In this document: piece by piece, positions 7,745 to 15,294 of the stretch
How the letters are laid out: each line of letters begins with the position of its first letter
Position numbering within the stretch: the stretch's first letter is position 1
Source: Planctomycetota bacterium
GTDB taxonomy: Bacteria > Planctomycetota > UBA1135 > GCA-002686595
Direction: 5' to 3'
Length of the DNA stretch: 18,934 nt
NCBI GenBank assembly: GCA_022447405.1
Contig: JAKVCE010000011.1
Location: 1-18,934, forward strand
Notes under the pieces: model-generated
Told to the model about the DNA's origin: nothing
Databases searched by the model: none
The model's input: only the letters and a program-made list of their open reading frames with translations
Translations under genes and position numbers: made by a program

Positions 7745-10305
7745 GGCAGCTCACGACAGCGGCGGCGGTCGCGCTCCTCTGCGCGACGGCGCCCGCGATG
7801 CAGCGGGGCGACGACGCGGTCAGCAAGACCGCGCTCGTGCGCGAGGACATCGTGATCCCGCCTGCGCCGGTGCTGAGTCCAGAGGAGGCGCTCGCGACCT
7901 TCGAGCTGCCGCCGGGCTTCGAGGTCGAGCTCGCGGCGAGCGAGCCCCTCATCAACGACCCTGTCCAGGTCGTCTTCGATGACGTGGGCCGCATGTGGGT
8001 CGTGGAGTGGACGGCCTACATGCCAGACATCGACGCGACGAACGAGCTCGAGCCCATCTGCGAGATCGCGGTGCTCACGGACACCGACGGCGACGGCGTC
8101 ATGGACGAGCGCACCGTCTTCCTCGACGGGCTCCAGCTGCCGCGCAGCGTCGCGCCGACGCGCGACGGCGCCCTCGTGATCCTGCCGCCGGACCTCTACT
8201 TCTGCCGCGACACGGACGGCGACGGCCGCGCCGATGAGCGCACCCTCATCGAGACTGTGGACCCGGGGCTCGCAGGGCACAAGAACCCCGAGCACGCGGT
8301 GAACGGGCTCCTGCGCACCCTCGACAACCGCTTCCACTGCGCGAACGGCGGCTACAGCTACGAGTGGACCGGCGAGGCCTTCGAGCGCGTCCGGCACACC
8401 GGCGGCGGCCAGTGGGGGATCGCGACCGATGACATGGGCCGCATCTTCTTCAACTCGAACTCCGACGCGCTGCGCTTTGACCAGTACAGCTCGGTCTACG
8501 CCGTGAGGAACCCGAACCTCCCGAGGCCGCCAGGGGTGAAGTCACGGGTCGTACAGGACCAGACCGTCTACTCGAGCCGCGTGAACCCAGGGATCAACCG
8601 CGGCTACCAGCCGCACATGCTCACAGAGGAGGGCAAGCTCGCCCGGACGACGGGGACCTGCGCGCCCTACATCCAGCGCGGCGACGGGCTCGGACCTGAC
8701 GTGAAGGGCGACGCCTTCGTGTGCGAGCCCTGCGGGAACCTCGTCCTGCGCTATGACCTCGTCGAGGATGATCGTGGGGGGCTGCGCGGCGAGCCCGCGC
8801 GCAAGGAGTCCTCCTTCATGACCTCCACAGATGAGCGCTTCCGACCGGTGAACATCGCCGGCGGTCCGGACGGCTGCATCTACATTGTCGACCTCTACCG
8901 CGGCGTCCTGCAGCACAGGAACTACGTCACGAGCTTCCTGCGCCGTCAGGTCATAGAGCGCGAGCTCGAGACGCCCCTGGGCCTTGGCCGTATCTGGCGC
9001 GTGAAGCGCACGAACCAGGCGGGCGCGAGCGGGCCGAAGCTCAGCGAGGCGAGCTGGGACGAGCTCGCCCTCACCCTCAACCACCCCAACGGCTGGTGGC
9101 GCGACCGCGCCCAGCGCGTCTTCGTCGAAGAGGGCGCGGAGGACGAGGAGGCGGAGGCCGCGCTCCACGCGCACCTCGCCGCCGAACCCACTCCGATGGG
9201 CTGGGTGCACGGGCTCTGGGCGCTCGACGGTTTGAGCGCGACGACGGAGTCCGAGGTCTTGGCCGCCCTCGCTCACGAGGACGCGCGGGTCGTGGAGACC
9301 GGCGTGCGCACGGGTGAGTGGCACCTGAAACTCGGCTCGGAGAGCGTCGCCGAGGCGATGCTCTCGGTCGCAGAGGGGGAGAGCTACAAGCTGCGTCGTC
9401 AGGTGGGCCTCTCGCTCGGAGAGGGGCACTCGAAGGCGGCGGACGCGGCGCTCGTGGAGTTCCTCGCGCGCTACTCTGACGACGAGGACCTCCGGCGGAT
9501 CACCTTCTCAGGCGTCGGCGGCAGGGAGCTCGAGCTCCTCAGCGCCTGGCTCAAGCGCGACGACGTCTTGGAGAAGACGGACGGGCGCTCGCGCGCGCTG
9601 AAGGACTTCGCCCGCGGCATCGCTCGCGAGGGGAAGATGGAGAATGTGGAGGGACTCGTCGCCCTCATCGCCGGTGGCTGCAAGGACAACTGGCAGAAGG
9701 GCGCGCTCTGTGACGGGGTGCAGTCTGCGCGCGACAAGGACAAGGACAAGAACCCGCTGCCGATGCTCGTCTCCAGGGAGCCGGCTGGGCTCATGGCGCT
9801 CGAGGCGGAGGGTGACTTCCTCTCGAAGAAGTTCGCTGGCCTCCAAGAGAGCCTCGTCTGGCCCGGCAAGCCGGGGGTCGAGATCGCCGAGGCGCGCGAG
9901 CTCACGGAGGAGGAGTCTGCGCTCTATGCGCACGGCGCGAACCTCTACATGGGGATCTGCGCTGGCTGCCACCAGCCGAGCGGCCGGGGCGAGGACGGGA
10001 AGGGCCCGCCGCTCAAGACCTCGCCCTACGTGCTCGGGGATGAGGGCTGGCTCGTGCGCGTCCTGATGCACGGGCTCGGCGGAGAGATCAAGGTGATGGG
10101 CAAGACCTGGAACCAAGAGATGCCGGCCTTGGCGGGATCAGACCGCGACATCGCCGCTGTGCTCACCTACATCCGCCGCGAGTGGGGCCACACGGCAGAG
10201 CCTGTGTCCGAGGAGACCGTCGCAGGTGTGCGCGCGGCGTCTGGCGACCGCCAGCACTCCTGGACGGTGGAGGAGCTGAAGGAGCTCCTCGAGGCGAAGG
10301 ACTGA
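7741..10305 (+). CDS. PVC-type beta-propeller dehydrogenase / HEAT / class I cytochrome c protein
   Basis: The 854-aa protein begins at TTG, overlapping the previous stop as TTGA. This start is chosen because it gives a signal peptide (MRQLTTAAAVALLCATAPA), which the next ATG at 7798 would remove. Residues ~50-425 are a beta-propeller of the planctomycete membrane-bound dehydrogenase type, with DTDGDG loops at 114-119 and 157-162 and an ending GLGRIWRVKR. A shorter stretch of HEAT-like helices follows (~430-690). Residues ~730-835 are a class I cytochrome c domain: CAGCH at 740-744, a GPPL segment, and probable distal ligand M794 in EMPAL, then the usual AAVLTYIRREWG. It is probably periplasmic and passes electrons from an oxidised sugar or alcohol to a respiratory acceptor. 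Its heme module differs from that of the 1099-aa protein, so the two are not simple duplicates. Confidence 0.88.
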   Translation: MRQLTTAAAVALLCATAPAMQRGDDAVSKTALVREDIVIPPAPVLSPEEALATFELPPGFEVELAASEPLINDPVQVVFDDVGRMWVVEWTAYMPDIDATNELEPICEIAVLTDTDGDGVMDERTVFLDGLQLPRSVAPTRDGALVILPPDLYFCRDTDGDGRADERTLIETVDPGLAGHKNPEHAVNGLLRTLDNRFHCANGGYSYEWTGEAFERVRHTGGGQWGIATDDMGRIFFNSNSDALRFDQYSSVYAVRNPNLPRPPGVKSRVVQDQTVYSSRVNPGINRGYQPHMLTEEGKLARTTGTCAPYIQRGDGLGPDVKGDAFVCEPCGNLVLRYDLVEDDRGGLRGEPARKESSFMTSTDERFRPVNIAGGPDGCIYIVDLYRGVLQHRNYVTSFLRRQVIERELETPLGLGRIWRVKRTNQAGASGPKLSEASWDELALTLNHPNGWWRDRAQRVFVEEGAEDEEAEAALHAHLAAEPTPMGWVHGLWALDGLSATTESEVLAALAHEDARVVETGVRTGEWHLKLGSESVAEAMLSVAEGESYKLRRQVGLSLGEGHSKAADAALVEFLARYSDDEDLRRITFSGVGGRELELLSAWLKRDDVLEKTDGRSRALKDFARGIAREGKMENVEGLVALIAGGCKDNWQKGALCDGVQSARDKDKDKNPLPMLVSREPAGLMALEAEGDFLSKKFAGLQESLVWPGKPGVEIAEARELTEEESALYAHGANLYMGICAGCHQPSGRGEDGKGPPLKTSPYVLGDEGWLVRVLMHGLGGEIKVMGKTWNQEMPALAGSDRDIAAVLTYIRREWGHTAEPVSEETVAGVRAASGDRQHSWTVEELKELLEAKD

Positions 10306-10322
10306 AGGGCGATCGAAGCCCT
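10306..10322. terminator. Weak hairpin after the cytochrome gene
   Basis: AGGGC-GATCGAA-GCCCT forms a 5-bp stem with a 7-nt loop starting at the first base after the stop of the 854-aa gene. No T-tract follows, so terminator function is uncertain. It sits between two convergent genes and could serve either one. Confidence 0.3.
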
Positions 10323-10327
10323 CGGGT

Positions 10328-10627
10328 CTATTCGCCGTCTATCACTTCACGCAGGTGCTTCCCTGCGTCGGCAGACTTCTCTAGCTGTCTAGCCAAGTGC
10401 CATGTCGTCCAAATGAAGCAGACGGTTATCAAACCCCACGCTGACTCTCCGATAGCCTTGACGGTAAGAGTGGCCCATGAGAGGTCGTCGGGTGAATCTC
10501 CAACTGCAACACCGATGATTACGGTGAGTAATTTAAACCCACCACCTAGAAGTAAGAGGATCAACGGGAACCATCGGACACGCTTGAGGATGACGAGATC
10601 ATTCTTGGTCGGGTATTCAGCTTCCAT
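10328..10627 (-). CDS. Small two-helix membrane protein, unknown family
   Basis: The 99-aa product starts MEAEYPTKNDLVILKRVRW. It has a hydrophobic helix at ~20-40 (FPLILLLLGGGFKLLTVIIGV) and a second at ~58-78 (around ESAWGLITVCFIWTTWHLA), followed by a charged tail ARQLEKSADAGKHLREV. I do not recognise a family. The region is clearly less GC-rich than its surroundings and uses more A/T-ending codons, which suggests later arrival or weak selection. No Shine-Dalgarno precedes the ATG. A run of ten C (on this strand) lies 13 nt upstream of the start. The overlapping plus-strand frame (10182-10664) has low-complexity, basic content and looks like a shadow. The hydrophobic pattern makes a real gene likely but not certain. 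Confidence 0.55.
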   Translation of the reverse strand: MEAEYPTKNDLVILKRVRWFPLILLLLGGGFKLLTVIIGVAVGDSPDDLSWATLTVKAIGESAWGLITVCFIWTTWHLARQLEKSADAGKHLREVIDGE

Positions 10628-10640
10628 GCGTGAAAATCTA

Positions 10641-10650
10641 GGGGGGGGGG
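10641..10650. repeat. Homopolymer run of ten G
   Basis: Ten consecutive G on the plus strand (ten C for the small membrane gene) lie in the 78-bp intergenic space between the 99-aa gene and the transporter gene. Runs of this length are prone to slippage and to sequencing error. Confidence 0.9.
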
Positions 10651-10671
10651 CTGACCAAAACTAGAACTGTT

Positions 10672-10699
10672 TGGACACCAGCGTCGACTAGAGAATGAT
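10672..10699 (+). promoter_or_regulatory. Possible promoter of the Nramp-related transporter
   Basis: TGGACA (10672-10677, one mismatch to TTGACA) and AATGAT (10694-10699) are separated by 16 nt. Transcription would start about at the ATG (10706), implying a leaderless message, which fits the lack of a Shine-Dalgarno. This is by-eye matching to sigma-70-type boxes only. Confidence 0.3.
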
Positions 10700-10705
10700 G
10701 GGCAC

Positions 10706-12400
10706 ATGACCGAGGCACAAACCGACACGAACGAGCTCACGCGGATCGAAGACGCGCGCTCCAAGGGGCCGCTCGCGACCCTCGCGCTCTACACCAAGCT
10801 CTCTGGCCCCGGCTGGCTGCAGAGCGCGATCACCCTCGGCGGCGGGTCGCTCGCGAGCGCGCTCTACCTCGGCGTGTTGACCGGCTACTCGATGCTCTGG
10901 CTGCAGCCGGTCGCGATGATCCTCGGCATCATCATGTTGAGCGCCATCGCCTACGTGACGCTCTCCACCGGCAAGCGCCCCTTCCAGGCGATCAACGAGC
11001 ACGTGAACCCTGTCCTCGGCTGGGGCTGGATCCTCGCCGTGGCGATGGCGAACGTCGTCTGGAGCCTCCCGCAGTTCGCCCTCGGCACCGCCGCGCTGCA
11101 ACAGAACCTCTTCCCCGAGGCGCTCGGCGGCGAGACCGGCAAGGTGATCTGCTGCGCCTTGATCCTCGGGATCGCGACCGCGGTGATCTGGCAGTACGAC
11201 TCCGGCGCCAAGGGCGTGAAGATCTTCGAGGGCATCTTGAAGGCGATGGTCGGCGTGGTCGTCCTCTCCTTCTTCGGAGTGGTCATCACCTTGCTGACGA
11301 GCGAGGGCGGGCTGCCCACGGGAGAGATCCTCGGCGGCTTCGTCCCCGACCTCTCGCTGCTCTCGCAGCCCGCCGCGACCTTCTCCGATGTGCTCGCACG
11401 CACAGGAGAGGCGAGCGCCTTCTGGAGCGAGCGCATCGTCAGCCAGCAGCAGGACGTGATGATCGCCGCCGCCGCGACGGCTGTGGGGATCAACATGACC
11501 TTCCTCCTGCCCTACTCGATGCTCCGTAAGGGCTGGAGCAAGGGCCACCGCGGCCTCGGGATCTTCGACCTCGCGACCGGCCTCTTCATCCCCTTCCTCC
11601 TCGCGACCTCCTGCGTCGTGATCGCCTCCTCGAGCCAGTTCCACACGAGGTTTGATCAAGCCCTCGTCGACGACCCCGCAGCCGCCGCGGCCAACGGCGG
11701 CTACCTCTCTGCCCTCGACGCGCGGCTCAGCTCGGATGAGGGCACGGCGCTGCGCCTCGCAGGGGATGATTTCGACGCGCTCGACGCCGCCGGCAAAGAG
11801 GACGCCGTCAGCGCTGCCTTCGCCTACCTGACCACCGCCGACCGCGAGCTCGCCGCGACCCTGCAGAAGCGCGACGCCTTCGCCCTCGCCGACGCCCTCG
11901 AGCCGCTCACGGGCAGCGCCATCGCACAGACCGTGTTCGGCATCGGCGTCCTCGGCATGGCGATCTCCACCGTGATCATCCTCATGCTGATCTCGGGCTT
12001 CGCCTTCTGCGAGATGTTCGGCAAGGAGCCGCGCGGCAGGGCGCACCGCATGGGCGCGCTCGTCGCCGGGCTCGGCGTCCTAGGACCCTTCGTGTGGACG
12101 GGGCAGGCGAAGTTCTGGCTGGCTGTGCCGACGAGCGTGTTCGGGATGGTGCTCTTGCCCATCGCCTACTGGACCTTCTTCCTCATGATGAACAGCCGCT
12201 CCCTCATGGGCGCCGAGCGTCCGGAGGGTGGCGCGCGCCTGCGCTGGAACGTGCTCATGCTCCTCGCCGCTGGGATCGCGACCTACGCGAGCCTCTTCAG
12301 CGCCTGGAAGAAGGCGGGCTGGTACGGCCTCGGCGCCCTCGCAGCCTTCCTCGTCCTGGCCCTCGTCGTGGGCATGGGGCGCAAGATGCGCGCCGCCTAG
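10706..12400 (+). CDS. Nramp-related membrane transporter, divergent
   Basis: This 564-aa polytopic protein has about eleven hydrophobic segments and the general Nramp order. The helix-1 segment, however, reads SGPGWLQSAITLGGG (33-47) where metal-transporting Nramps have DPGN, so the metal-binding Asp and Asn are missing. The helix-6 region reads GINMTFLLPYSML (261-273) instead of the MPH-containing motif; only a Met may be retained. About 100 residues between two later helices (~310-405) are soluble, acidic and helix-forming (for example FDALDAAGKEDAVSAAFAYL), probably a loop outside the membrane. Classical Nramps are ~410-450 aa, so this insertion explains the extra length. The canonical substrates Mn2+ and Fe2+ are therefore doubtful; Mg2+-type Nramp relatives or another solute are alternatives. 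The gene is transcribed alone and its stop overlaps that of the convergent flavoprotein gene. Confidence 0.7.
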   Translation: MTEAQTDTNELTRIEDARSKGPLATLALYTKLSGPGWLQSAITLGGGSLASALYLGVLTGYSMLWLQPVAMILGIIMLSAIAYVTLSTGKRPFQAINEHVNPVLGWGWILAVAMANVVWSLPQFALGTAALQQNLFPEALGGETGKVICCALILGIATAVIWQYDSGAKGVKIFEGILKAMVGVVVLSFFGVVITLLTSEGGLPTGEILGGFVPDLSLLSQPAATFSDVLARTGEASAFWSERIVSQQQDVMIAAAATAVGINMTFLLPYSMLRKGWSKGHRGLGIFDLATGLFIPFLLATSCVVIASSSQFHTRFDQALVDDPAAAAANGGYLSALDARLSSDEGTALRLAGDDFDALDAAGKEDAVSAAFAYLTTADRELAATLQKRDAFALADALEPLTGSAIAQTVFGIGVLGMAISTVIILMLISGFAFCEMFGKEPRGRAHRMGALVAGLGVLGPFVWTGQAKFWLAVPTSVFGMVLLPIAYWTFFLMMNSRSLMGAERPEGGARLRWNVLMLLAAGIATYASLFSAWKKAGWYGLGALAAFLVLALVVGMGRKMRAA

Positions 12401-13824
12401 CTCCTGCGTCGCCGGAGCGCGCTGATGGACTCGGCCTCAGGCGACTCGCGGTAGTAGGGGTCGAGGGGGTAGCAGCCGCTCTTCTGTCCGTTCCTGGGAG
12501 CGGTTGTGCAGTCGCTGAAGGTGCGGCAGATGCGTCGGCGGTCGATAGGGCTGCCGTGCAGGATGTCGATGGGTAGCTCTGGATAAGAGAGCAGCATGCG
12601 CCCGAGGCCGATGAGGTCGACGCCGCCGGTGCGCAGCTCATGCTGCGCGACGTGCGGCAGCCACTCTTGCAGGTAGCTGTAGCCCGTGCCGACGAAGGCG
12701 AGGTCCGGGTAGGCCTCCTTGCAGGCGCGCGCGGCCTGGATGTGGGCGAAGACGCCTTCGAGAGGGTCGGCCGGCGGCTGGTAGCCGTCGCTCGGCGGGT
12801 AGGCGGCGGGGCGCTGCAGGTGCGGGTTGTAGTAGGGCGAGCCCAGGCTCAGGTTGATGAGCTTCACCTCGCGCTCAGCGAGCAGGCCGAGGAGCTGGAG
12901 CGGCTCGTCCATGCTCGTCTTGCGCGGGTCCTCAGGGTCGACGCCGAAGCCCCAGCGGTAGGGGACGTGCTCCTCCCAACCCGCGGGCTCGCCGAGCTCA
13001 TCCTCGCCCGCGCTGAAGGGGTGGGTGTCCACGATGGAGACGCGCGCCACGACGCCGAGGCCGGGGCAGGCGGACCTCACCTCGTCGATGACCCGCAGGA
13101 GGAAGCGCGTGCGGTTCTCGAAGCTCCCGCCGTAGACGCCCTCGCGCGTGTGCGCGCCGAGGGTCTCGTGCAGGAGGTAGCCGTGGCAGCACTTCACGTC
13201 GACGAAGGCGTAGCCCGCCTCTTGGGCGAGACGCGCGGCCGCGACGAAGCGCTCTCCCAACGCGTCGAGCTCGGCGTCCGTCATCGGCTCGGGCTCCGCG
13301 CCGTACTTCGCCGCGAGCGGCGGGTGGCTGTGCGCGATCTTCGGCGCGAACTGACCGTGGGGTCTGGAGAAGCGCCCTGAGTGTGTGAGCTGCAGACCGA
13401 TGACGAGCTCTCCCGGGTCCTCGCCGATCTCTGTGTGCCCAGCGCCCACCTCGGCCCGCAGCTGCACGAGGCCAGCCATGACCGCGGCGTCGTCGTTCAG
13501 GTAGAGCTGGTTCGGGTTGGCGCGGCCGTCCTCGCTGACGGCGAAGGCCTCGCCGCCCCAGATGAGCTTCGCGCCGCTTCGACCGAAGCGCCGCCAGCGA
13601 CGCAGGGTGTCCGCCGTGGGGAGGCCGTCAGGGCTGGCGTCCCAGCCCTCCATCGGGTGGGTGACGAAGCGGTTCGCGAGGCGGAAGCCGCCGACCTCGA
13701 GGGGCTGGGCGAGGGGGCCTCCCGCCTCGAGCTTGAGCTCGCAGTCGAAGCTCGGGTCGACTGCCTGCAGCATCTCGCGCAGGCGCTCGGCGTCGCGGCA
13801 GCGGCCGGGGCTCTTGAAGCGCAT
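12397..13824 (-). CDS. NADH:flavin oxidoreductase / old yellow enzyme family protein
   Basis: Residues ~40-425 of this 475-aa cytosolic protein are an FMN-binding TIM barrel of the OYE / 2,4-dienoyl-CoA reductase type: FVTHPMEGWDA near the start of the barrel, QLTHSGRFSRP (145-155), CCHGYLLHETLGAHTRE (212-228), YGGSFENRTRF (231-241), and FVGTGYSY and GLGRMLLSYPELP near the phosphate site. A C-terminal cysteine segment (C433, C439, C451) resembles the [4Fe-4S] motif of dienoyl-CoA reductases but has three Cys with altered spacing. The C-terminal FAD/NAD domain of those ~670-aa enzymes is absent. It probably reduces an activated C=C or a related substrate. It follows the enolase-superfamily gene by 3 nt (TGA-GCG-ATG), so translation is coupled. 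The substrate is unknown. Confidence 0.85.
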   Translation of the reverse strand: MRFKSPGRCRDAERLREMLQAVDPSFDCELKLEAGGPLAQPLEVGGFRLANRFVTHPMEGWDASPDGLPTADTLRRWRRFGRSGAKLIWGGEAFAVSEDGRANPNQLYLNDDAAVMAGLVQLRAEVGAGHTEIGEDPGELVIGLQLTHSGRFSRPHGQFAPKIAHSHPPLAAKYGAEPEPMTDAELDALGERFVAAARLAQEAGYAFVDVKCCHGYLLHETLGAHTREGVYGGSFENRTRFLLRVIDEVRSACPGLGVVARVSIVDTHPFSAGEDELGEPAGWEEHVPYRWGFGVDPEDPRKTSMDEPLQLLGLLAEREVKLINLSLGSPYYNPHLQRPAAYPPSDGYQPPADPLEGVFAHIQAARACKEAYPDLAFVGTGYSYLQEWLPHVAQHELRTGGVDLIGLGRMLLSYPELPIDILHGSPIDRRRICRTFSDCTTAPRNGQKSGCYPLDPYYRESPEAESISALRRRRS

Positions 13825-13827
13825 CGC

Positions 13828-15267
13828 TCAGGCCTCTTGCGGGGCCCACTCCTCCATCGGCGTGCGTTCTTCGAAGGCGACGTCGTGCTCATGACCGAAG
13901 CCGACGCAGGCCAAGGAGCCCGTCAGCATCTTGCCGTCAGTGATGCTGACGCGTCCGCAGTCGAGCTCGCGTCCGTAGAGGTCCGTGTGGCGATCGAGGG
14001 CGCTCGTCTGCTCGGCCTCCGGGAGGTGGTCGAGGCCGCGGAAGTAGTGGTGACCGTTGCGCTCGACGTCCTCGACCCCGAGGGCGCACATCAGGGCGAG
14101 GTCCTCCTGCAAGGCGATGGCCGGGAGGTTCGTGAGGTCCTCGCCCGTTTGGAAGAGCTCACCGCCGCGCGCCTCGACGAGGCCGCGGTTCAGGAGCGCG
14201 CGGAAGACGCCCTTGCAGCTCTTGATGGAGACGCCCTTGTAGCCGAGGGCGACAGCGCGCGTGAAGGCGTCGACGTGGCCGTCCGCCTCGTCGATGACGA
14301 CCGGCGCGAGGACCGAGAGGTCGCTCATCGCGGCGGTGGCGTCGAGGTCGAAGGTGGCGACGCGGTCGAGGGGCTGCTCGATGAAGGCGATGCGCTCGAC
14401 GAGGCGCGCGCCAAGGGGATCGCGCGCCGTGGTCTCGAGCATGGAGAGGAAGCCCGCGAGGTCGGCGTAGCGCTCGTTGCCGTCGAGGGTGATCGTGGGT
14501 TGGCCGTCGAGGGCTGACTCGAAGAAGGCGGCCAGCTCCGTGAGGCGGCGCGCGTCCTCCTCCTCGCCCGCGCCGACCTTCACCTTGAAGCGCCGGACGC
14601 CGTAGCGCTCGATGTCCTCATCCAGCGCCTGGGGGAAGCCGTCGTCCGCGCGGTCCATAGGCTTCATGTCCTCCACCCTGAGCGGGTCGTCCATGCCGAT
14701 GGTGTGCCGGACCTCAATGGAGTCGGCTGGCTCATGGGGTAAGGAGGCACCGAGGTCCCAGGTCGCGAGCTCAGGGTGGAGCTCACCCGGGGCGAAGCCG
14801 AAGAGGTCAGCGCGGAGCGCGTTGTGGAACGAGGTGTCGGTGGCCCGGCAGGTGGCGTCGATCACTGCGCGCTCCATGAGGCTGACGCCGAAGCTGCGTA
14901 CGAGCGCGCTCGTGTCCGTGGGGTCGAAGGCGCCCATGCACTCGCTGTAGGCCGCGCGCCAAGCGTCAAAGACTGGGGTCGGAGCGGTGGCTGCGCGGAC
15001 CCACGCGGCGGTCGCGCGCTCGATGCTCGCGAGGAGACTGATGACGTCATCGCGCGCGCTCTTAGACGGGTCCTTCTCGAACCACTTGGGCATGAGCAGG
15101 TCGGAGGAGAAGCCCTCGGCGTCTTCACCGTCTTCGGTCTGGATGAGGACGCGCAGCGTCGCGAGGGGCGCGGCGTTCAGGATCGCGCCCCCGAAGCGGA
15201 AGGGGAGCCGGGTCTCGACGTCCGTCAGGCGGAGCTCGGTCGAGAGGATGCGGATGGGAGAGGCCAT
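13828..15267 (-). CDS. Enolase-superfamily (mandelate racemase / muconate lactonizing type) enzyme
   Basis: The 479-aa protein carries the superfamily active-site set in order: KxK at 228/230 (RRFKVKVG), D262 with N264 (TLDGNERY), E297 (FIEQPL), D326/E327 (VIDEADG) and K349 (GVSIKSCKG). D262, E297 and D326 or E327 would bind Mg2+; the Lys pair across the barrel is the muconate-lactonizing subgroup pattern, rather than the His-Asp dyad of mandelate racemase. It is longer than the usual 360-400 aa, with extra residues in the N-terminal capping region and a C-terminal tail. Reactions in this group include cycloisomerisation, epimerisation, racemisation and dehydration of carboxylates, so an acid substrate is expected. 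It sits third in a four-gene operon between a PIG-L deacetylase and an OYE-type reductase. No signal peptide is seen. Confidence 0.83.
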   Translation of the reverse strand: MASPIRILSTELRLTDVETRLPFRFGGAILNAAPLATLRVLIQTEDGEDAEGFSSDLLMPKWFEKDPSKSARDDVISLLASIERATAAWVRAATAPTPVFDAWRAAYSECMGAFDPTDTSALVRSFGVSLMERAVIDATCRATDTSFHNALRADLFGFAPGELHPELATWDLGASLPHEPADSIEVRHTIGMDDPLRVEDMKPMDRADDGFPQALDEDIERYGVRRFKVKVGAGEEEDARRLTELAAFFESALDGQPTITLDGNERYADLAGFLSMLETTARDPLGARLVERIAFIEQPLDRVATFDLDATAAMSDLSVLAPVVIDEADGHVDAFTRAVALGYKGVSIKSCKGVFRALLNRGLVEARGGELFQTGEDLTNLPAIALQEDLALMCALGVEDVERNGHHYFRGLDHLPEAEQTSALDRHTDLYGRELDCGRVSITDGKMLTGSLACVGFGHEHDVAFEERTPMEEWAPQEA

Positions 15268-15294
15268 GAGGGGCTGGCGCCTGGCCTGCAGCTC

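Noticed and set aside
10182..10664. Plus-strand 160-codon frame across the cytochrome end and the island
   Set aside because: It begins inside a real gene in another frame, lacks domain content and conflicts with the hydrophobic two-helix minus-strand product.
10628..10705. Metal-responsive riboswitch before the Nramp-related gene
   Set aside because: The space is short, holds the G10 tract, and shows no paired-helix layout typical of a Mn or Mg riboswitch; a leaderless start looks more likely.
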